NCBI GenBank assembly: GCA_913062815.1
Contig: CAJXWZ010000006.1
Coordinates: 121,218 to 185,217 of the forward strand
Length of the DNA: 64,000 nt
Direction: 5' to 3'
Source of the DNA: an uncultured Colwellia sp.
GTDB taxonomy: Bacteria > Pseudomonadota > Gammaproteobacteria > Enterobacterales > Alteromonadaceae
Part shown: positions 54,193 to 63,061 of the stretch, piece after piece
Position numbering within the stretch: position 1 is the stretch's first letter
Layout: each line of letters begins with the position of its first letter
Notes under the pieces: generated by a model
The model's database searches: none
What the model saw: only the letters and a program-made list of their open reading frames with translations
What the model was told of the DNA's origin: nothing
Position numbers and translations under genes: made by a program

Positions 54193-57100
54193 ATGAATAA
54201 AAATATAATTACACTCGCTGTTCAGGTCGCTATATGGGGTAGCTTATCGACTATAACAGGACAGGCTTATGCTGCTCAAGACCAAGATGTTGAAAAACAA
54301 ACTATCAATCAAACTGAAATAGCAGAGCAGAAAGTACAAGAAGAGAAAGTTGAAAAAATCACCGTTACGGGATCTCGTCTTCGCCGTGATAGTTTCAGTG
54401 TTTCCACTCCGTTAGCCACTATGGATCGCGAAGATATTCAAAGTGCTGGTATCGGTTCATTGGCCGAAATACTACTTGAAGAAATGCCAATACTTGCTGA
54501 AGAGGACAGTAACACGAATACTCAAAGCCAAGTTCATGGTAGTGGTTTATCAACCATTGATTTACGTAATTTAGGCTCTGAGCGAACCTTAACGCTAATT
54601 GATGGCAGACGTACCGTTTCTAATAGTTATAGTTCCAATAAAGTAAGCTTATCAACCATACCTTCTGGTATGGTAAAGAACGTTGAAATAATTACCGGTG
54701 GTGCTTCAGCCGCTTATGGCTCTGATGCTATCGCAGGTGTTGTGAATATCATTACCCAACAATATAAAGAAGGTTTAGAAATTTCGGCCAAAGGCAGTGA
54801 AAGCGCTGAAGGTGGGGCTGAGGAGTTTTCCATAGCACTTGATTACGGTACCGAATTTGCCGATGGTAAAGGTTACATGTACTTTAGCTCAAATTATGAA
54901 AAAGAGTATGGGTTAACCTTTGCGGATCGTGAACGTGCTCAGCTACAAATAGACGATGACTACGACGAAGATTTAATGTGTAATACCATAGGCACAGTAG
55001 ACGGTGAAGTGTGTATGCGAGATACTACACAGGATCAATGGGCTGATCTCAACGATGGTATATTTGGCGGTGTCTTCGGAGAAGGTGGTGACCTAGATAA
55101 TGAGTATTGGTACGATGGAAATGTTTTACGTAATGACTGGGAAGACAACGAAGAAAGATACGGCATCAACTCAACTCAATTTCGCCAACTAAAAACCCCC
55201 GAAGATGCAACTTCTGTTGCCTTAAAAGTCGACTATGAACTCAGCGATGATCTAGAAGCATATTTTCAAGTACAATATAGTAACAATAGTTCGATAAATT
55301 ATAAGTCACCAGAAAATGGTAGTGAGTCAACTAACGAACGAACCACTTATGACGCTGCAACCGATACCTATGATTTTATAACACTTGATGCTATTCCATT
55401 TGATAACCCATACGTGCCCCAAGAGATTCGAGATGCAAACCCTGATAACGAGGACATTAAATGGGATCGCCGCTTTAATGAAGTAGGTCAAATAATCGCA
55501 GATAATAGCCGTGATACTGTTCGTGTTTGGGGAGGGTTACAAGGTACGGCATTTGACGGCGACTGGGATTGGGATCTATCCGTTGGGTATGGCAAATTTA
55601 CCCAAAGACAAACGCGTTATAACGAACTTTATGTGCAAAATTGGCTCAATGCTGTAGTTGATGTTGAGCAATTAGACGACGGTACTATTCAATGTGCTAG
55701 TGAAGAAGCTCGCGCCAATGGTTGTGTGCCACTTAACATGTTTGGGGAAGGTTCTATTACCGAGGAAGCAGCCGATTATATTCGTGCTAACCCAACGGTA
55801 AACAGCGATATCGAACAAGTTAACTTCTTAGGTTATATGGCAGGCGATTTATTTGAACTGCCAGCGGGTACTGTCGGTTCAGTATTTGGTTTTGAATATC
55901 GAAAAGACACGCAATCGGTTAGCACTAATGTACCTGAAGGTGGCATTACTTTTAATTATGTACCCACCTTTTCTGGTTCCGTTGAGGTAGCCGAAGTTTT
56001 TGCTGAAATGTCTTTACCATTAGTAAAAGGTGTCACCGCAGTTGAGAGCTTAGATCTTGAACTTTCCGGCCGCCTTGCTGATTATAGCTCAGAAAATGTA
56101 GATTTAATCAAAAGTTATAGCGTTGGATTAATTTGGCAAATAGTAGACGGTTACGGTATTCGTGCCAACTATTCCAGAGCACAACGTGCGCCAAGTATTA
56201 CTGAGTTAGGCTCACCAGCACGTGGAGATTATGATAGTTATGACGATATATGTGACGGAGTCACTGCAACCTCTGACGATGCAGGCCATGATAATTGTCG
56301 TTTAGACCCAATGCTTGCTGCGCTATTAGCCGAAGATGAAGACTTTGAACATGACGATGATAACAGTGGTTATTCACCAGCGGAAGGTAATTCACAATTG
56401 TTTGAAGAAACCGGGGAGACATACACGGTTGGCATAACAATGGCACCTGATTTTCTTGATGGCTTGCAGTTGGCCATTGATTATTACGATATTAAAATAT
56501 CAGACGTAATATCTGAATATGAAAACGAAGATATAATTGAAGCTTGCTATGACGGAACAGAAGCTTATGGATCTGACAATACCTTTTGTAATGACATAAT
56601 CCGTGATGGTGAAGGTCAAATCACTCAAGTAACGCAAAGGGTATACAACCTTAATGAAAGGCGTACTAGAGGTTATGATATCGCTGCTGAGTATCGTTAT
56701 GACATGGATGAGTATGGTCGTTTGAAATTTAAACTTTCTACGAATCATGTTATCGAATGGACAGAAACTGCCGATATTAATGGGACGTTAACAACAAATA
56801 ATCATATTGGTGATATAGATCTTGCCAGTATTTTTAGGGATAAAGCTTCGGCATCACTACAATGGAAAATGGATGATTGGAGTGTTAAATGGAGCACAAG
56901 TTATAAAAGTAGTACTGTTGACGATAAAGGACGAGGGGAAGATTGGCTAGAAGCTATGGCAGATAATGACGAACGATGTGCTGCAGGACTCGACGCTCTT
57001 GATTGTATAGCAAACCCTGAAACCCTCGCTTTTTATGAGATCGGATCTTACATCAAGCATAGCTTGTCAATGAAATACAGCATGGAACTCGCTGGTGATA

Positions 57101-57240
57101 CTGAGATCGACTTCCGCCTAGGTATCAAAAACATCTTTGATAATAACGGCGCAATCAGCGCAGGTAGTAGTCATTATTATAGTACCTACGGTGGTGGTGT
57201 GGGTCGTCGTTATACCGCAGGTATATCAATTAAATTTTAG
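54193..57240 (+). CDS. TonB-dependent outer-membrane receptor
   Basis: A 1015-residue receptor with signal peptide (about 1-28), a linker of charged residues, a TonB-box-like segment EKITVTGSRLRRDSF (from about residue 55), plug domain (about 65-190; LRNLGSERTLTLIDGRRTV, IITGGASAAYGSDAIAGVVNIIT) and a 22-strand-type barrel ending GVGRRYTAGISIKF. No STN signalling domain is present. The extracellular loops are strongly acidic and contain paired Cys residues (near 275/283, 705/720 and 830/845). The divergent PD40 regulator and flanking phosphatases suggest organic-phosphate or peptide-derived substrates, but the ligand is unknown. Energy would come from the TonB2 operon about 8 kb away. Confidence 0.92.
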   Translation: MNKNIITLAVQVAIWGSLSTITGQAYAAQDQDVEKQTINQTEIAEQKVQEEKVEKITVTGSRLRRDSFSVSTPLATMDREDIQSAGIGSLAEILLEEMPILAEEDSNTNTQSQVHGSGLSTIDLRNLGSERTLTLIDGRRTVSNSYSSNKVSLSTIPSGMVKNVEIITGGASAAYGSDAIAGVVNIITQQYKEGLEISAKGSESAEGGAEEFSIALDYGTEFADGKGYMYFSSNYEKEYGLTFADRERAQLQIDDDYDEDLMCNTIGTVDGEVCMRDTTQDQWADLNDGIFGGVFGEGGDLDNEYWYDGNVLRNDWEDNEERYGINSTQFRQLKTPEDATSVALKVDYELSDDLEAYFQVQYSNNSSINYKSPENGSESTNERTTYDAATDTYDFITLDAIPFDNPYVPQEIRDANPDNEDIKWDRRFNEVGQIIADNSRDTVRVWGGLQGTAFDGDWDWDLSVGYGKFTQRQTRYNELYVQNWLNAVVDVEQLDDGTIQCASEEARANGCVPLNMFGEGSITEEAADYIRANPTVNSDIEQVNFLGYMAGDLFELPAGTVGSVFGFEYRKDTQSVSTNVPEGGITFNYVPTFSGSVEVAEVFAEMSLPLVKGVTAVESLDLELSGRLADYSSENVDLIKSYSVGLIWQIVDGYGIRANYSRAQRAPSITELGSPARGDYDSYDDICDGVTATSDDAGHDNCRLDPMLAALLAEDEDFEHDDDNSGYSPAEGNSQLFEETGETYTVGITMAPDFLDGLQLAIDYYDIKISDVISEYENEDIIEACYDGTEAYGSDNTFCNDIIRDGEGQITQVTQRVYNLNERRTRGYDIAAEYRYDMDEYGRLKFKLSTNHVIEWTETADINGTLTTNNHIGDIDLASIFRDKASASLQWKMDDWSVKWSTSYKSSTVDDKGRGEDWLEAMADNDERCAAGLDALDCIANPETLAFYEIGSYIKHSLSMKYSMELAGDTEIDFRLGIKNIFDNNGAISAGSSHYYSTYGGGVGRRYTAGISIKF

Positions 57241-57250
57241 GTATCCTTTG

Positions 57251-57268
57251 GCTCACACGGATGTGAGC
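57251..57268 (+). terminator. Stem-loop after the TonB-dependent receptor gene
   Basis: A perfect 7-bp stem (gctcaca/tgtgagc) with a 4-base loop, 11 bp after the stop. There is no T run, so it may be a 3' stabilising hairpin or weak terminator before the downstream phosphatase gene. Confidence 0.4.
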
Positions 57269-57356
57269 ATTTCCAAAAAAATAATTAACCATTCAACATC
57301 TAATAATAGTTGAGAAAGACGTGCGTTTTTTTCAACACCCAAATGAACTCAATATT

Positions 57357-58526
57357 ATGAAATTAAATAAAAAACTCCCTATATTTCTATTGATTACTAC
57401 AATAGTAATAATACTGTCTGCTTTCAGTTTGTTTAGTAAAAATATAACTAAAACTCAAATTTCATCACAAGATAGTATACAAGACGAAACATCGGCTGCT
57501 TTTCTAGAGAATGATGGACCATATCTGTTTGTTAATGAAGATGAATTAACGGCAACTGGTTACTGGGTTTGTCAAGGAGAAGTGAAAAAAGATGTTGTTC
57601 CACTGACAAACTTTCCGATAACACTAAATTACTGTGGTTTACCTGCTGAGATTGTTTCAGCCAATGTTAAAGAAGATAAAACCATAGAATACTCAGGCGA
57701 TTTTAAAGTTGCCGCCGTGAGTGATTTTCATGGTCAATATCGCTTAATGAAATCATTATTACAGAATAACAAAATAATCGACCAGCAAGGAAAATGGTCT
57801 TTTGCTGATGGCCATTTAGTTATCACTGGTGATGTTTTTGATCGAGGAGACAAAGTAACTGAAATCTTATGGTTCTTGTATAAATTAGAACAACAAGCTT
57901 TACAAGCAGGAGGTCAGTTACATTTATTATTGGGTAATCACGAAGTAATGGTACTTAATGGTAAATTACGCTATCTAAACCCGAAATACATAGAAGTGGC
58001 TAAGAGACTAAATATGCCTTTTGAACAGTTATTCTCAAAAAATAGTATTTTAGGTAATTGGCTACGCAGTAAGCCAGTGTTAGTTAAAGTGAATAATAAT
58101 TTATTTGCTCATGGTGGTTTTCATCCTAGCCTAGCAGAAGACAATCATAGCCTTGAAGCTGTAAATACCGTTTTTAAAGCTAACTTAATTAAAGCTGAAT
58201 TAGATCAACCTCGTCAAGGTTGGGGCAAATACTTACATAAAAGTAATGGCCCTATTTGGTATCGTGGGTATTTTAAAGACGGGGACGAAGGTGCTAACTC
58301 TCAAGAAATTGATTCACTGTTAAAGCACTTTGACATTAACCATATAATCGTTGGCCATACCTCACAAAAACAAATTGAAACCCGTTATCAAGGTCGCGTT
58401 ATTGCAATAGATTCAAGCATTAAAAAAGGCGAATATGGTGAGATACTCTTTATCGAAAGTGCTAAGAACAAAGACGATGTGATTTGGAGAGGCACTCTTG
58501 ACGGTAAAAAATTGAGTTTGATTTAA
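57357..58526 (+). CDS. Shewanella-like PPP-family metallophosphatase
   Basis: A 389-residue phosphatase with an N-terminal signal anchor (about residues 6-28). Metal and catalytic motifs are VSDFHGQ (first motif, Phe where most have Ile/Val), ITGDVFDRGD, LLGNHE, LFAHGGFHP and VGHTSQ, the order found in Shewanella-like protein phosphatases. The catalytic part is thus outside the cytoplasm. A GTG at 57321 could extend the frame by 12 residues and has a weak GAG site upstream; I chose ATG 57357 because the signal anchor begins directly after it. It lies downstream of the TonB-dependent receptor and may share its transcript. Confidence 0.85.
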   Translation: MKLNKKLPIFLLITTIVIILSAFSLFSKNITKTQISSQDSIQDETSAAFLENDGPYLFVNEDELTATGYWVCQGEVKKDVVPLTNFPITLNYCGLPAEIVSANVKEDKTIEYSGDFKVAAVSDFHGQYRLMKSLLQNNKIIDQQGKWSFADGHLVITGDVFDRGDKVTEILWFLYKLEQQALQAGGQLHLLLGNHEVMVLNGKLRYLNPKYIEVAKRLNMPFEQLFSKNSILGNWLRSKPVLVKVNNNLFAHGGFHPSLAEDNHSLEAVNTVFKANLIKAELDQPRQGWGKYLHKSNGPIWYRGYFKDGDEGANSQEIDSLLKHFDINHIIVGHTSQKQIETRYQGRVIAIDSSIKKGEYGEILFIESAKNKDDVIWRGTLDGKKLSLI

Positions 58527-58548
58527 ACTTTATATCTGCCCAAAAAAT

Positions 58549-58570
58549 AAACCCATCAAAAGATGGGTTT
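58549..58570. terminator. Stem-loop after the phosphatase gene
   Basis: A 9-bp perfect stem (aaacccatc/gatgggttt) with an AAAA loop, 22 bp after the stop. The T run is on the minus-strand side, so it is not a textbook plus-strand terminator, but its position suggests it ends this unit. Confidence 0.5.
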
Positions 58571-58694
58571 AAAGCAATGTTCCCCCATAAAACTATTCAA
58601 TTGCCATCCGTGATAAATATTAAATATTGCGGAACCTTTAGCGTAGATACGTTTTACAACATAGGTTATCTAAAACTAAAAGAGACTCATTAAC

Positions 58695-60053
58695 ATGGTA
58701 TACAGTATTTTCGATTTATTTAAAATTGGCATCGGCCCTTCTAGCTCACATACTGTTGGACCTATGGTCGCAGGAAATCGTTTTATTTCAAGTTTAAAAC
58801 AGCTAGACCAGATAACACACACCACACGAGTTCGTATCGATTTATACGGTTCTTTGGCATTAACCGGCCGAGGCCACGCCACCGATACGGCTTGTATCTT
58901 AGGTTTAATGGCACAAACACCTCGCGAGGTCGATCCTGACAATATCAAACTTTATATTGACCAGGTAAAAAACAATAACGAACTCATTTTGGCAGGCGAA
59001 CACTGCATCAACTTTGACATGAATGATGACTTATGTTTTAACTTTACCGAATCATTAAAGCAACATGCCAATGGCATGAAAATTTGTGCTTATGACAAAC
59101 AAAATAATGTTCTGCTTTGTCGTCGTTATTTCTCTATCGGTGGTGGTTTTGTATTGGAGGAGTCTGAACTTAATAAACAAGAAAATGAACAAATTAATCT
59201 GCCTTATGCTTATGACTCTGCACGAGAATTACTTGCTATTTGTCAAAAGGAAAACATGTCTATCGCTGAAGTTATGTTAGCCAATGAGAAACACTTGGGC
59301 GATTATGAAATCAACAACAGAATATTAAATATATGGCGAGTGATGGATGCCTGTATTAAACGCGGCATAAAAACACCAGGGGTGCTACCTGGCAGTTTAA
59401 AATTAAAACGCCGTGCTTATCAAATGCACCAAACGTTAGTCGATAATAGCACTGATTATATTGATTCCATGGATTGGTTAAACCTGTTCGCCATGGCCAC
59501 TAATGAAGAAAATGCCGCTGGAGGACGTGTGGTTACTGCACCAACTAATGGTGCGGCTGGTGTCATTCCTGCCGTTCTTGCATGGTATTTGAAGTTCCAT
59601 AGTAAAGATGATGAGCAAGTAATTACTGAGTTTTTAGCCACTTCAGCGGCCATTGGCTTACTATATCATCGCAATGCCTCTATTTCAGCCGCCGAAGTGG
59701 GTTGTCAGGGTGAAATTGGCGTCGCGTGTTCAATGGCAGCAGCGGGTCTCGCAGCTGTAATGGGAGGTACCCCAATGCAAGTAGAAAATGCCGCCGAGAT
59801 TGGTATGGAACATAACCTAGGATTAACCTGTGACCCCATTGATGGTTTAGTGCAGGTACCGTGTATTGAGCGCAACACTATGGGTGCAGTCAAGGCGATC
59901 AATGCTAGTAAACTAGCACTGCAAAATGATGGTCTGCATCATGTGCATTTAGACGATGTTATCGCCACTATGCATCAAACGGGTTTAGATATGATGAGTA
60001 AATATAAGGAAACCTCACTAGGTGGTTTAGCCATTAATGTGGTGGCCTGTTAA
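58695..60053 (+). CDS. sdaA: L-serine ammonia-lyase (serine dehydratase), iron-sulfur type
   Basis: Converts L-serine to pyruvate and ammonia, 452 residues (E. coli SdaA 454). The N-terminal beta domain opens FDLFKIGIGPSSSHTVGPM, the classic signature. The alpha domain has APTNGAAGVIPAVL, EVGCQGEIGVACSMAAAG, and CDPIDGLVQVPCIERN, which supply the three or four Cys that hold the [4Fe-4S] cluster. It is a single-chain enzyme, not the split alpha/beta type. The ATG at 58695 lies 169 bp after the phosphatase stop behind a hairpin, so it has its own promoter. Confidence 0.96.
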   Translation: MVYSIFDLFKIGIGPSSSHTVGPMVAGNRFISSLKQLDQITHTTRVRIDLYGSLALTGRGHATDTACILGLMAQTPREVDPDNIKLYIDQVKNNNELILAGEHCINFDMNDDLCFNFTESLKQHANGMKICAYDKQNNVLLCRRYFSIGGGFVLEESELNKQENEQINLPYAYDSARELLAICQKENMSIAEVMLANEKHLGDYEINNRILNIWRVMDACIKRGIKTPGVLPGSLKLKRRAYQMHQTLVDNSTDYIDSMDWLNLFAMATNEENAAGGRVVTAPTNGAAGVIPAVLAWYLKFHSKDDEQVITEFLATSAAIGLLYHRNASISAAEVGCQGEIGVACSMAAAGLAAVMGGTPMQVENAAEIGMEHNLGLTCDPIDGLVQVPCIERNTMGAVKAINASKLALQNDGLHHVHLDDVIATMHQTGLDMMSKYKETSLGGLAINVVAC

Positions 60054-60409
60054 ATTGAAATCAAGTCAATTGGATAAAACTTAGCGCGTATGATGCTCGC
60101 CAAAAAATTGCCTCGCTTGTTACGCATTGTCAGGTACTGTTAGACAAAATCTCTAAAGCATCAAAAAATGGGCGCAGAACAGTTAAAATTAAAATCTATG
60201 GGACTATGCGCCCCTATATAACTTCAAATGTCTACATAACAGTCAATACTATTATGTGTAGACATGCACTCCTTTGTACGAATACAGCTCCTAAATACCA
60301 TAAAAAGCATTTCGTTGCTTATTCGTTGTTTAATTTTGTCAAATAAAGAAGGTTGTCAACGTAGCGCTTAACTTACTTATGTTAAAAATAACAACTCAGT
60401 CAAATTTAA
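60054..60409. other. Convergent intergenic region with two hairpins
   Basis: No gene is seen. The stem GGGCGCA/TGCGCCC (60170-60176 with 60207-60213) has an A-run on its left, so it would end minus-strand transcripts. A second stem, TGTCTACA/TGTAGACA (60229-60236 with 60257-60264), follows. They probably separate sdaA from galM transcription. Confidence 0.45.
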
Positions 60410-61408
60410 CTACTCAAATGCATAAATAATTTGTCGTTGGTACTGTTGATTCGGTTTCAATACATTACTGGGAAAATGTTTATTATTATCTGCGTCGGTA
60501 TAATTTTGCGCCTCTAAACACAACCCCTGATACGGGCTAAACTGACCACTTAAATAGAAACCAGTATAAAGCTGTATTGCTGGCTGGTCGGTATAAACAG
60601 ACAAGCTAATTTGATTTTCAAGTGAAGTAAGTACAGCTTTAGACTCCTCAAAAGCGGTATTATCTAGAATAAAACAATGATCATAACCCTGCTTTGCTTT
60701 AAGTGACTCATCTTTAGTATTCTGCTGCCTTTTACCGATAGATACTGGTTCTCTAAAATCATAATCGGTCTCTGCGATCGGAATAATATTACCCGTTGGT
60801 ATGTTCGCGGCATCCGTTTCGAGAAATGTCGATGACATCATTTGTAAATGTAATGACTGGCAGTCTTGCTCACCCAAATTAAAGTAAGCATGATTAGTTA
60901 AATTCATGACTGTGGCTAAGTCTGTGTTACCTAAGTATTTAATGCTTAGTTGGTTATCTTTACTTAATTGATAAGTGACTGAGATGTTGACTGTACCAGG
61001 GAAACCTTGGTCACCATCAACAGACATAAGCAATAAAGTAACCGAATTACTGGTCAGTGACTTTTTATCTATCTGCCAATAACGTCGTGAGAAATTGTTA
61101 TCTCCACCATGTAAACAGTTTTCACCATCATTTACCGGTAATTGATATTGCTGACCAGCAAGCTCAAACTTGCCACCAGCAATACGATTACACACCCTGC
61201 CGCAAGTTGCCCCTAAATAAAAATCATCGGTTAAATAGTCCTCTGGCGACGCATAACCTAGGGTCATTTCCGTTGGTATGTTGTTAACCGGAAATTTAAT
61301 CGATTTAATTCTGGCGCCAAAGTTAATAATTTCAACTGACATACCATAGTCATTGGTCAGTATTATCGTTGCTAACGTTGTTGCCAATTCTGTTTCTTCT
61401 ATAATCAT
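60410..61408 (-). CDS. galM: Aldose 1-epimerase (galactose mutarotase)
   Basis: Interconverts alpha and beta hexose anomers, 332 residues. GENCLHGG and the TNHAYFNLG motif carry the catalytic and binding His residues, LGATCGRVCNRIAGGKF is the substrate-side signature, and the catalytic Glu is in LCLEAQNYTDA near the C-terminus. The long frame opens at a TTG (61450), but ATG 61408 overlaps the stop codon of a galE remnant (TGATG), a typical coupled junction, so the upstream residues are not real. With galE destroyed, translation can no longer be coupled. Confidence 0.92.
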   Translation of the reverse strand: MIIEETELATTLATIILTNDYGMSVEIINFGARIKSIKFPVNNIPTEMTLGYASPEDYLTDDFYLGATCGRVCNRIAGGKFELAGQQYQLPVNDGENCLHGGDNNFSRRYWQIDKKSLTSNSVTLLLMSVDGDQGFPGTVNISVTYQLSKDNQLSIKYLGNTDLATVMNLTNHAYFNLGEQDCQSLHLQMMSSTFLETDAANIPTGNIIPIAETDYDFREPVSIGKRQQNTKDESLKAKQGYDHCFILDNTAFEESKAVLTSLENQISLSVYTDQPAIQLYTGFYLSGQFSPYQGLCLEAQNYTDADNNKHFPSNVLKPNQQYQRQIIYAFE

Positions 61409-61524
61409 CAAAGTAAGTACCCATTTGGATTGTTTATCTGCCAGCGCCAAGTGTCTTCCATCATTTGCTCTAAACTGCGATTAGCTTGCCAGTTAAGCGC
61501 TTTATTTGCCTTGTTATAACGCGA
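61408..61524 (-). pseudogene. galE: C-terminal remnant of galE (UDP-glucose 4-epimerase)
   Basis: 38 codons and a stop that read [12 protein letters not shown], then [17 protein letters not shown], then NNPNGYLL. This matches the GalE C-terminus (ADRELNW, TLDEMAQDTWHWQ and HPQGY in E. coli). The stop overlaps the galM ATG by one base. Immediately upstream is an in-frame TAG and then the end of the toxin gene, so the remaining 300 or so codons are missing. galE-galM gene order was disrupted by the arrival of the toxin-antitoxin segment or an associated deletion. Confidence 0.85.
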
Positions 61525-61541
61525 CTACACCAAGCGAGATG

Positions 61542-61813
61542 CTAACTTTTTATATATATAGCATTTTTATCGTGCTTTCCTACAGCTAATACGTAAATTA
61601 CGATCTCGTTATCGAGGATTTCATAAGCTAATCGATAACCCGCTGTACGTAATTTAATCTTATAGACTGAATTATAACCTCTCAGCTTAGCTGATGGCAT
61701 ATGGGGATTCCCCAACCTTTCAGCAAGCTTGTTTTAATTTGCTTTTTAAGTGGCTCTGCTAATTTATCCCACTCTTTTTTAGCCGCAGGAAGAAACTTTA
61801 ATTTATAGATCAT
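61542..61813 (-). pseudogene. RelE/StbE-like toxin gene, frameshifted
   Basis: The first frame gives MIYKLKFLPAAKKEWDKLAE, then KKQIKTS, and stops at 61682 after 43 codons. The next frame continues from about 61730 as KLAERLGNPHMPSAKLRGYN, YKIKLRTAGYRLAYEIL and YVLAVGKHDKNAIYIKS to a stop at 61542. Restoring one A in the A4 run at 61732-61735 (minus strand) joins them as IKNKLAERL, giving a normal 90-residue RelE-family mRNA-cleaving toxin. The total length is 272 bp, one short of a multiple of three. The gene overlaps the antitoxin stop by 11 bp, the normal junction. Confidence 0.88.
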
Positions 61814-62051
61814 CTAAGTTAACTTCAATAGCGCTTGATAAATCAACTCGGCGCTCTTCTACTACTTTAGCTATTTCGTAATCATCGACAACATCCATTA
61901 ACAACTCATAGGTTTCAGCAGGAACTAAATATGCAGCAGGCTTATTGTGATTTAATATCGCAATAACAGATCCATCAGCTTCTTTAAGTAAAGCCGTAGT
62001 TTTTTTAAGTTCAGAAATACTCGCTGAACAGTCAGCTAGAATTTTTCTCAT
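61803..62051 (-). CDS. Phd/YefM-family antitoxin (StbD-like)
   Basis: An 82-residue antitoxin. MRKILADCSASISELKK is the N-terminal DNA-binding part. AILNHNKPAAYLVPAETYELLMDVVDDYE is the core with the conserved PAAYLVP turn, and the acidic tail would wrap the toxin. The start is ATG 62051 with a GGTGG site a few bases upstream; the frame runs open to 62144 but the extra residues are not family-like. The gene appears intact although its toxin partner is frameshifted. Confidence 0.88.
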   Translation of the reverse strand: MRKILADCSASISELKKTTALLKEADGSVIAILNHNKPAAYLVPAETYELLMDVVDDYEIAKVVEERRVDLSSAIEVNLDDL

Positions 62052-62179
62052 ATCTACCACCAAGAAAGTGTTAAATTTAGAGATTTTTTTAGACCTGATT
62101 GATTTTAAGCCAGATCTTAATTTAGCGATATAACAGTATGTCATGTTGGCTTCTCAGTAACATGACCTGAACTAGTTAA

Positions 62180-62278
62180 GTATGGTTTAATTCAAGACTG
62201 AAAGACTATAATGAGCTTGCAGCAGACATTGGCTATAACGACGTTGTAGCTTACGCTTTGCGCACAAAGGGAGCATAA
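62180..62278 (+). pseudogene. Possible C-terminal gene fragment
   Basis: An open stretch between stops without a start codon reads LKDYNELAADIGYNDVVAYA then LRTKGA and a stop. Composition and periodicity look protein-like, but I cannot name a family. It may be the tail of a gene lost with galE or chance. Confidence 0.25.
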
Positions 62279-62387
62279 TGAGTTGATAAAATCATATTCA
62301 CTTTGCCCACATTAACTGCAACTCACCGTTTATGTTTTATCCCTAGATAATAAAGGCAAATCCCCCCCTTCGCACTGATTTGTATTT

Positions 62388-62513
62388 TTAAGTCTTTGCA
62401 AAGTAACAATTCACAGGACAGCCATGATAGTGAATCCTCGAATTGGCTTTTTGTCTGCCGATATCATGGGTCTCTGTAATTTTTTTCCCTAGACGAGGAG
62501 GCTCACGTTTCAT
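62388..62513 (-). CDS. Small basic 41-codon ORF of unknown status
   Basis: An ATG frame encoding MKREPPRLGKKITETHDIG and continuing to a Cys-containing end (HGCPVNCYFAKT). It is basic with a Cys-x4-Cys. The AGGA before the ATG is too close for a good ribosome-binding site. It may belong to a dispersed repeat rather than be a gene. Confidence 0.25.
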   Translation of the reverse strand: MKREPPRLGKKITETHDIGRQKANSRIHYHGCPVNCYFAKT

Positions 62514-62655
62514 TCCTGAAACTGGACTGGAGTTTTCTTACATTAAATAGGGCGTTCCACAGAGGGGAAAGAGCAGCGGCTCCGCCGACAAAAGCTCAAA
62601 GATTAGTCTGACATCCAACATCCAAAGGAAGTGTACTCTGATTTCAAACTTTCAT

Positions 62656-62970
62656 TTACCGCGTGATGTAAAACACCGATTTATCAGCCTTTACCACACA
62701 ATAAAATTTCTTGATTCGCTTAGCAGCGGGTTTTATCTTCATTTTGACCAATGCACCCTGTAGATCATTGGACCAAGAGGATTTGCCAGCGATTCGCTTA
62801 ATAGCGTTGTCACCATAGCGTTGCTCGGTTTCAGCTCGGCAAATATCAACTGCCTGTGACCTAATATCGTTCTTGCTTAGAAGTACGTCGGAACCAACTG
62901 CTGTCGCCGCATAAACAGTCGATGTAGATAGTGTAAAAAACACCAATGAAGTACGTAATAGCGTTCTCAT
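62656..62970 (-). CDS. Small exported protein of unknown function
   Basis: A 104-residue protein with a signal peptide (MRTLLRTSLVFFTLSTSTVYA, cleavage after about residue 21). The mature part has two Cys (in DICRAETEQRYG and FYCVVKADKS), several Lys residues, and two beta strands at the end. ATG 62970 is chosen because TTGGAG lies at ideal spacing; a TTG at 62982 is part of that ribosome-binding site. I recognise no family. It is divergent from a LysR gene 149 bp away, so it may be that regulator's target. Confidence 0.65.
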   Translation of the reverse strand: MRTLLRTSLVFFTLSTSTVYAATAVGSDVLLSKNDIRSQAVDICRAETEQRYGDNAIKRIAGKSSWSNDLQGALVKMKIKPAAKRIKKFYCVVKADKSVFYITR

Positions 62971-63061
62971 ATAATTCTCCAAAAGTAAATTAGTAGTGGA
63001 CTATTGTAGTCAACAAACTTAGTCTACCTGTATACGTGATGAACCACATACTACTAATATA

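Larger units (their letters stand above)
62145..62655. other. Eroded interval between antitoxin and small exported protein
   Basis: About 510 bp with no full gene. It contains a plus-strand protein-like fragment (62180-62278), a 41-codon minus-strand frame (62388-62513), and an 8-bp inverted repeat CCATGATA/TATCATGG (62422-62429 with 62462-62469). A mixture of remnants, as at old insertion sites, is the likely explanation. Confidence 0.4.

Noticed and set aside
61409..61450. Longer N-terminus of GalM from TTG 61450
   Set aside because: This DNA codes for the GalE C-terminus in another frame, and the TGATG junction fixes the GalM start at 61408.
62145..62300. Integron attC site next to the toxin-antitoxin module
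   Set aside because: Toxin-antitoxin pairs are common in cassettes, but I see no paired core sites (GTTRRRY and its complement) around an imperfect palindrome.
62422..62469. CCATGATA/TATCATGG inverted repeat as an IS end
   Set aside because: The arms are only 8 bp with a 32-bp loop and no transposase or target duplication is nearby.
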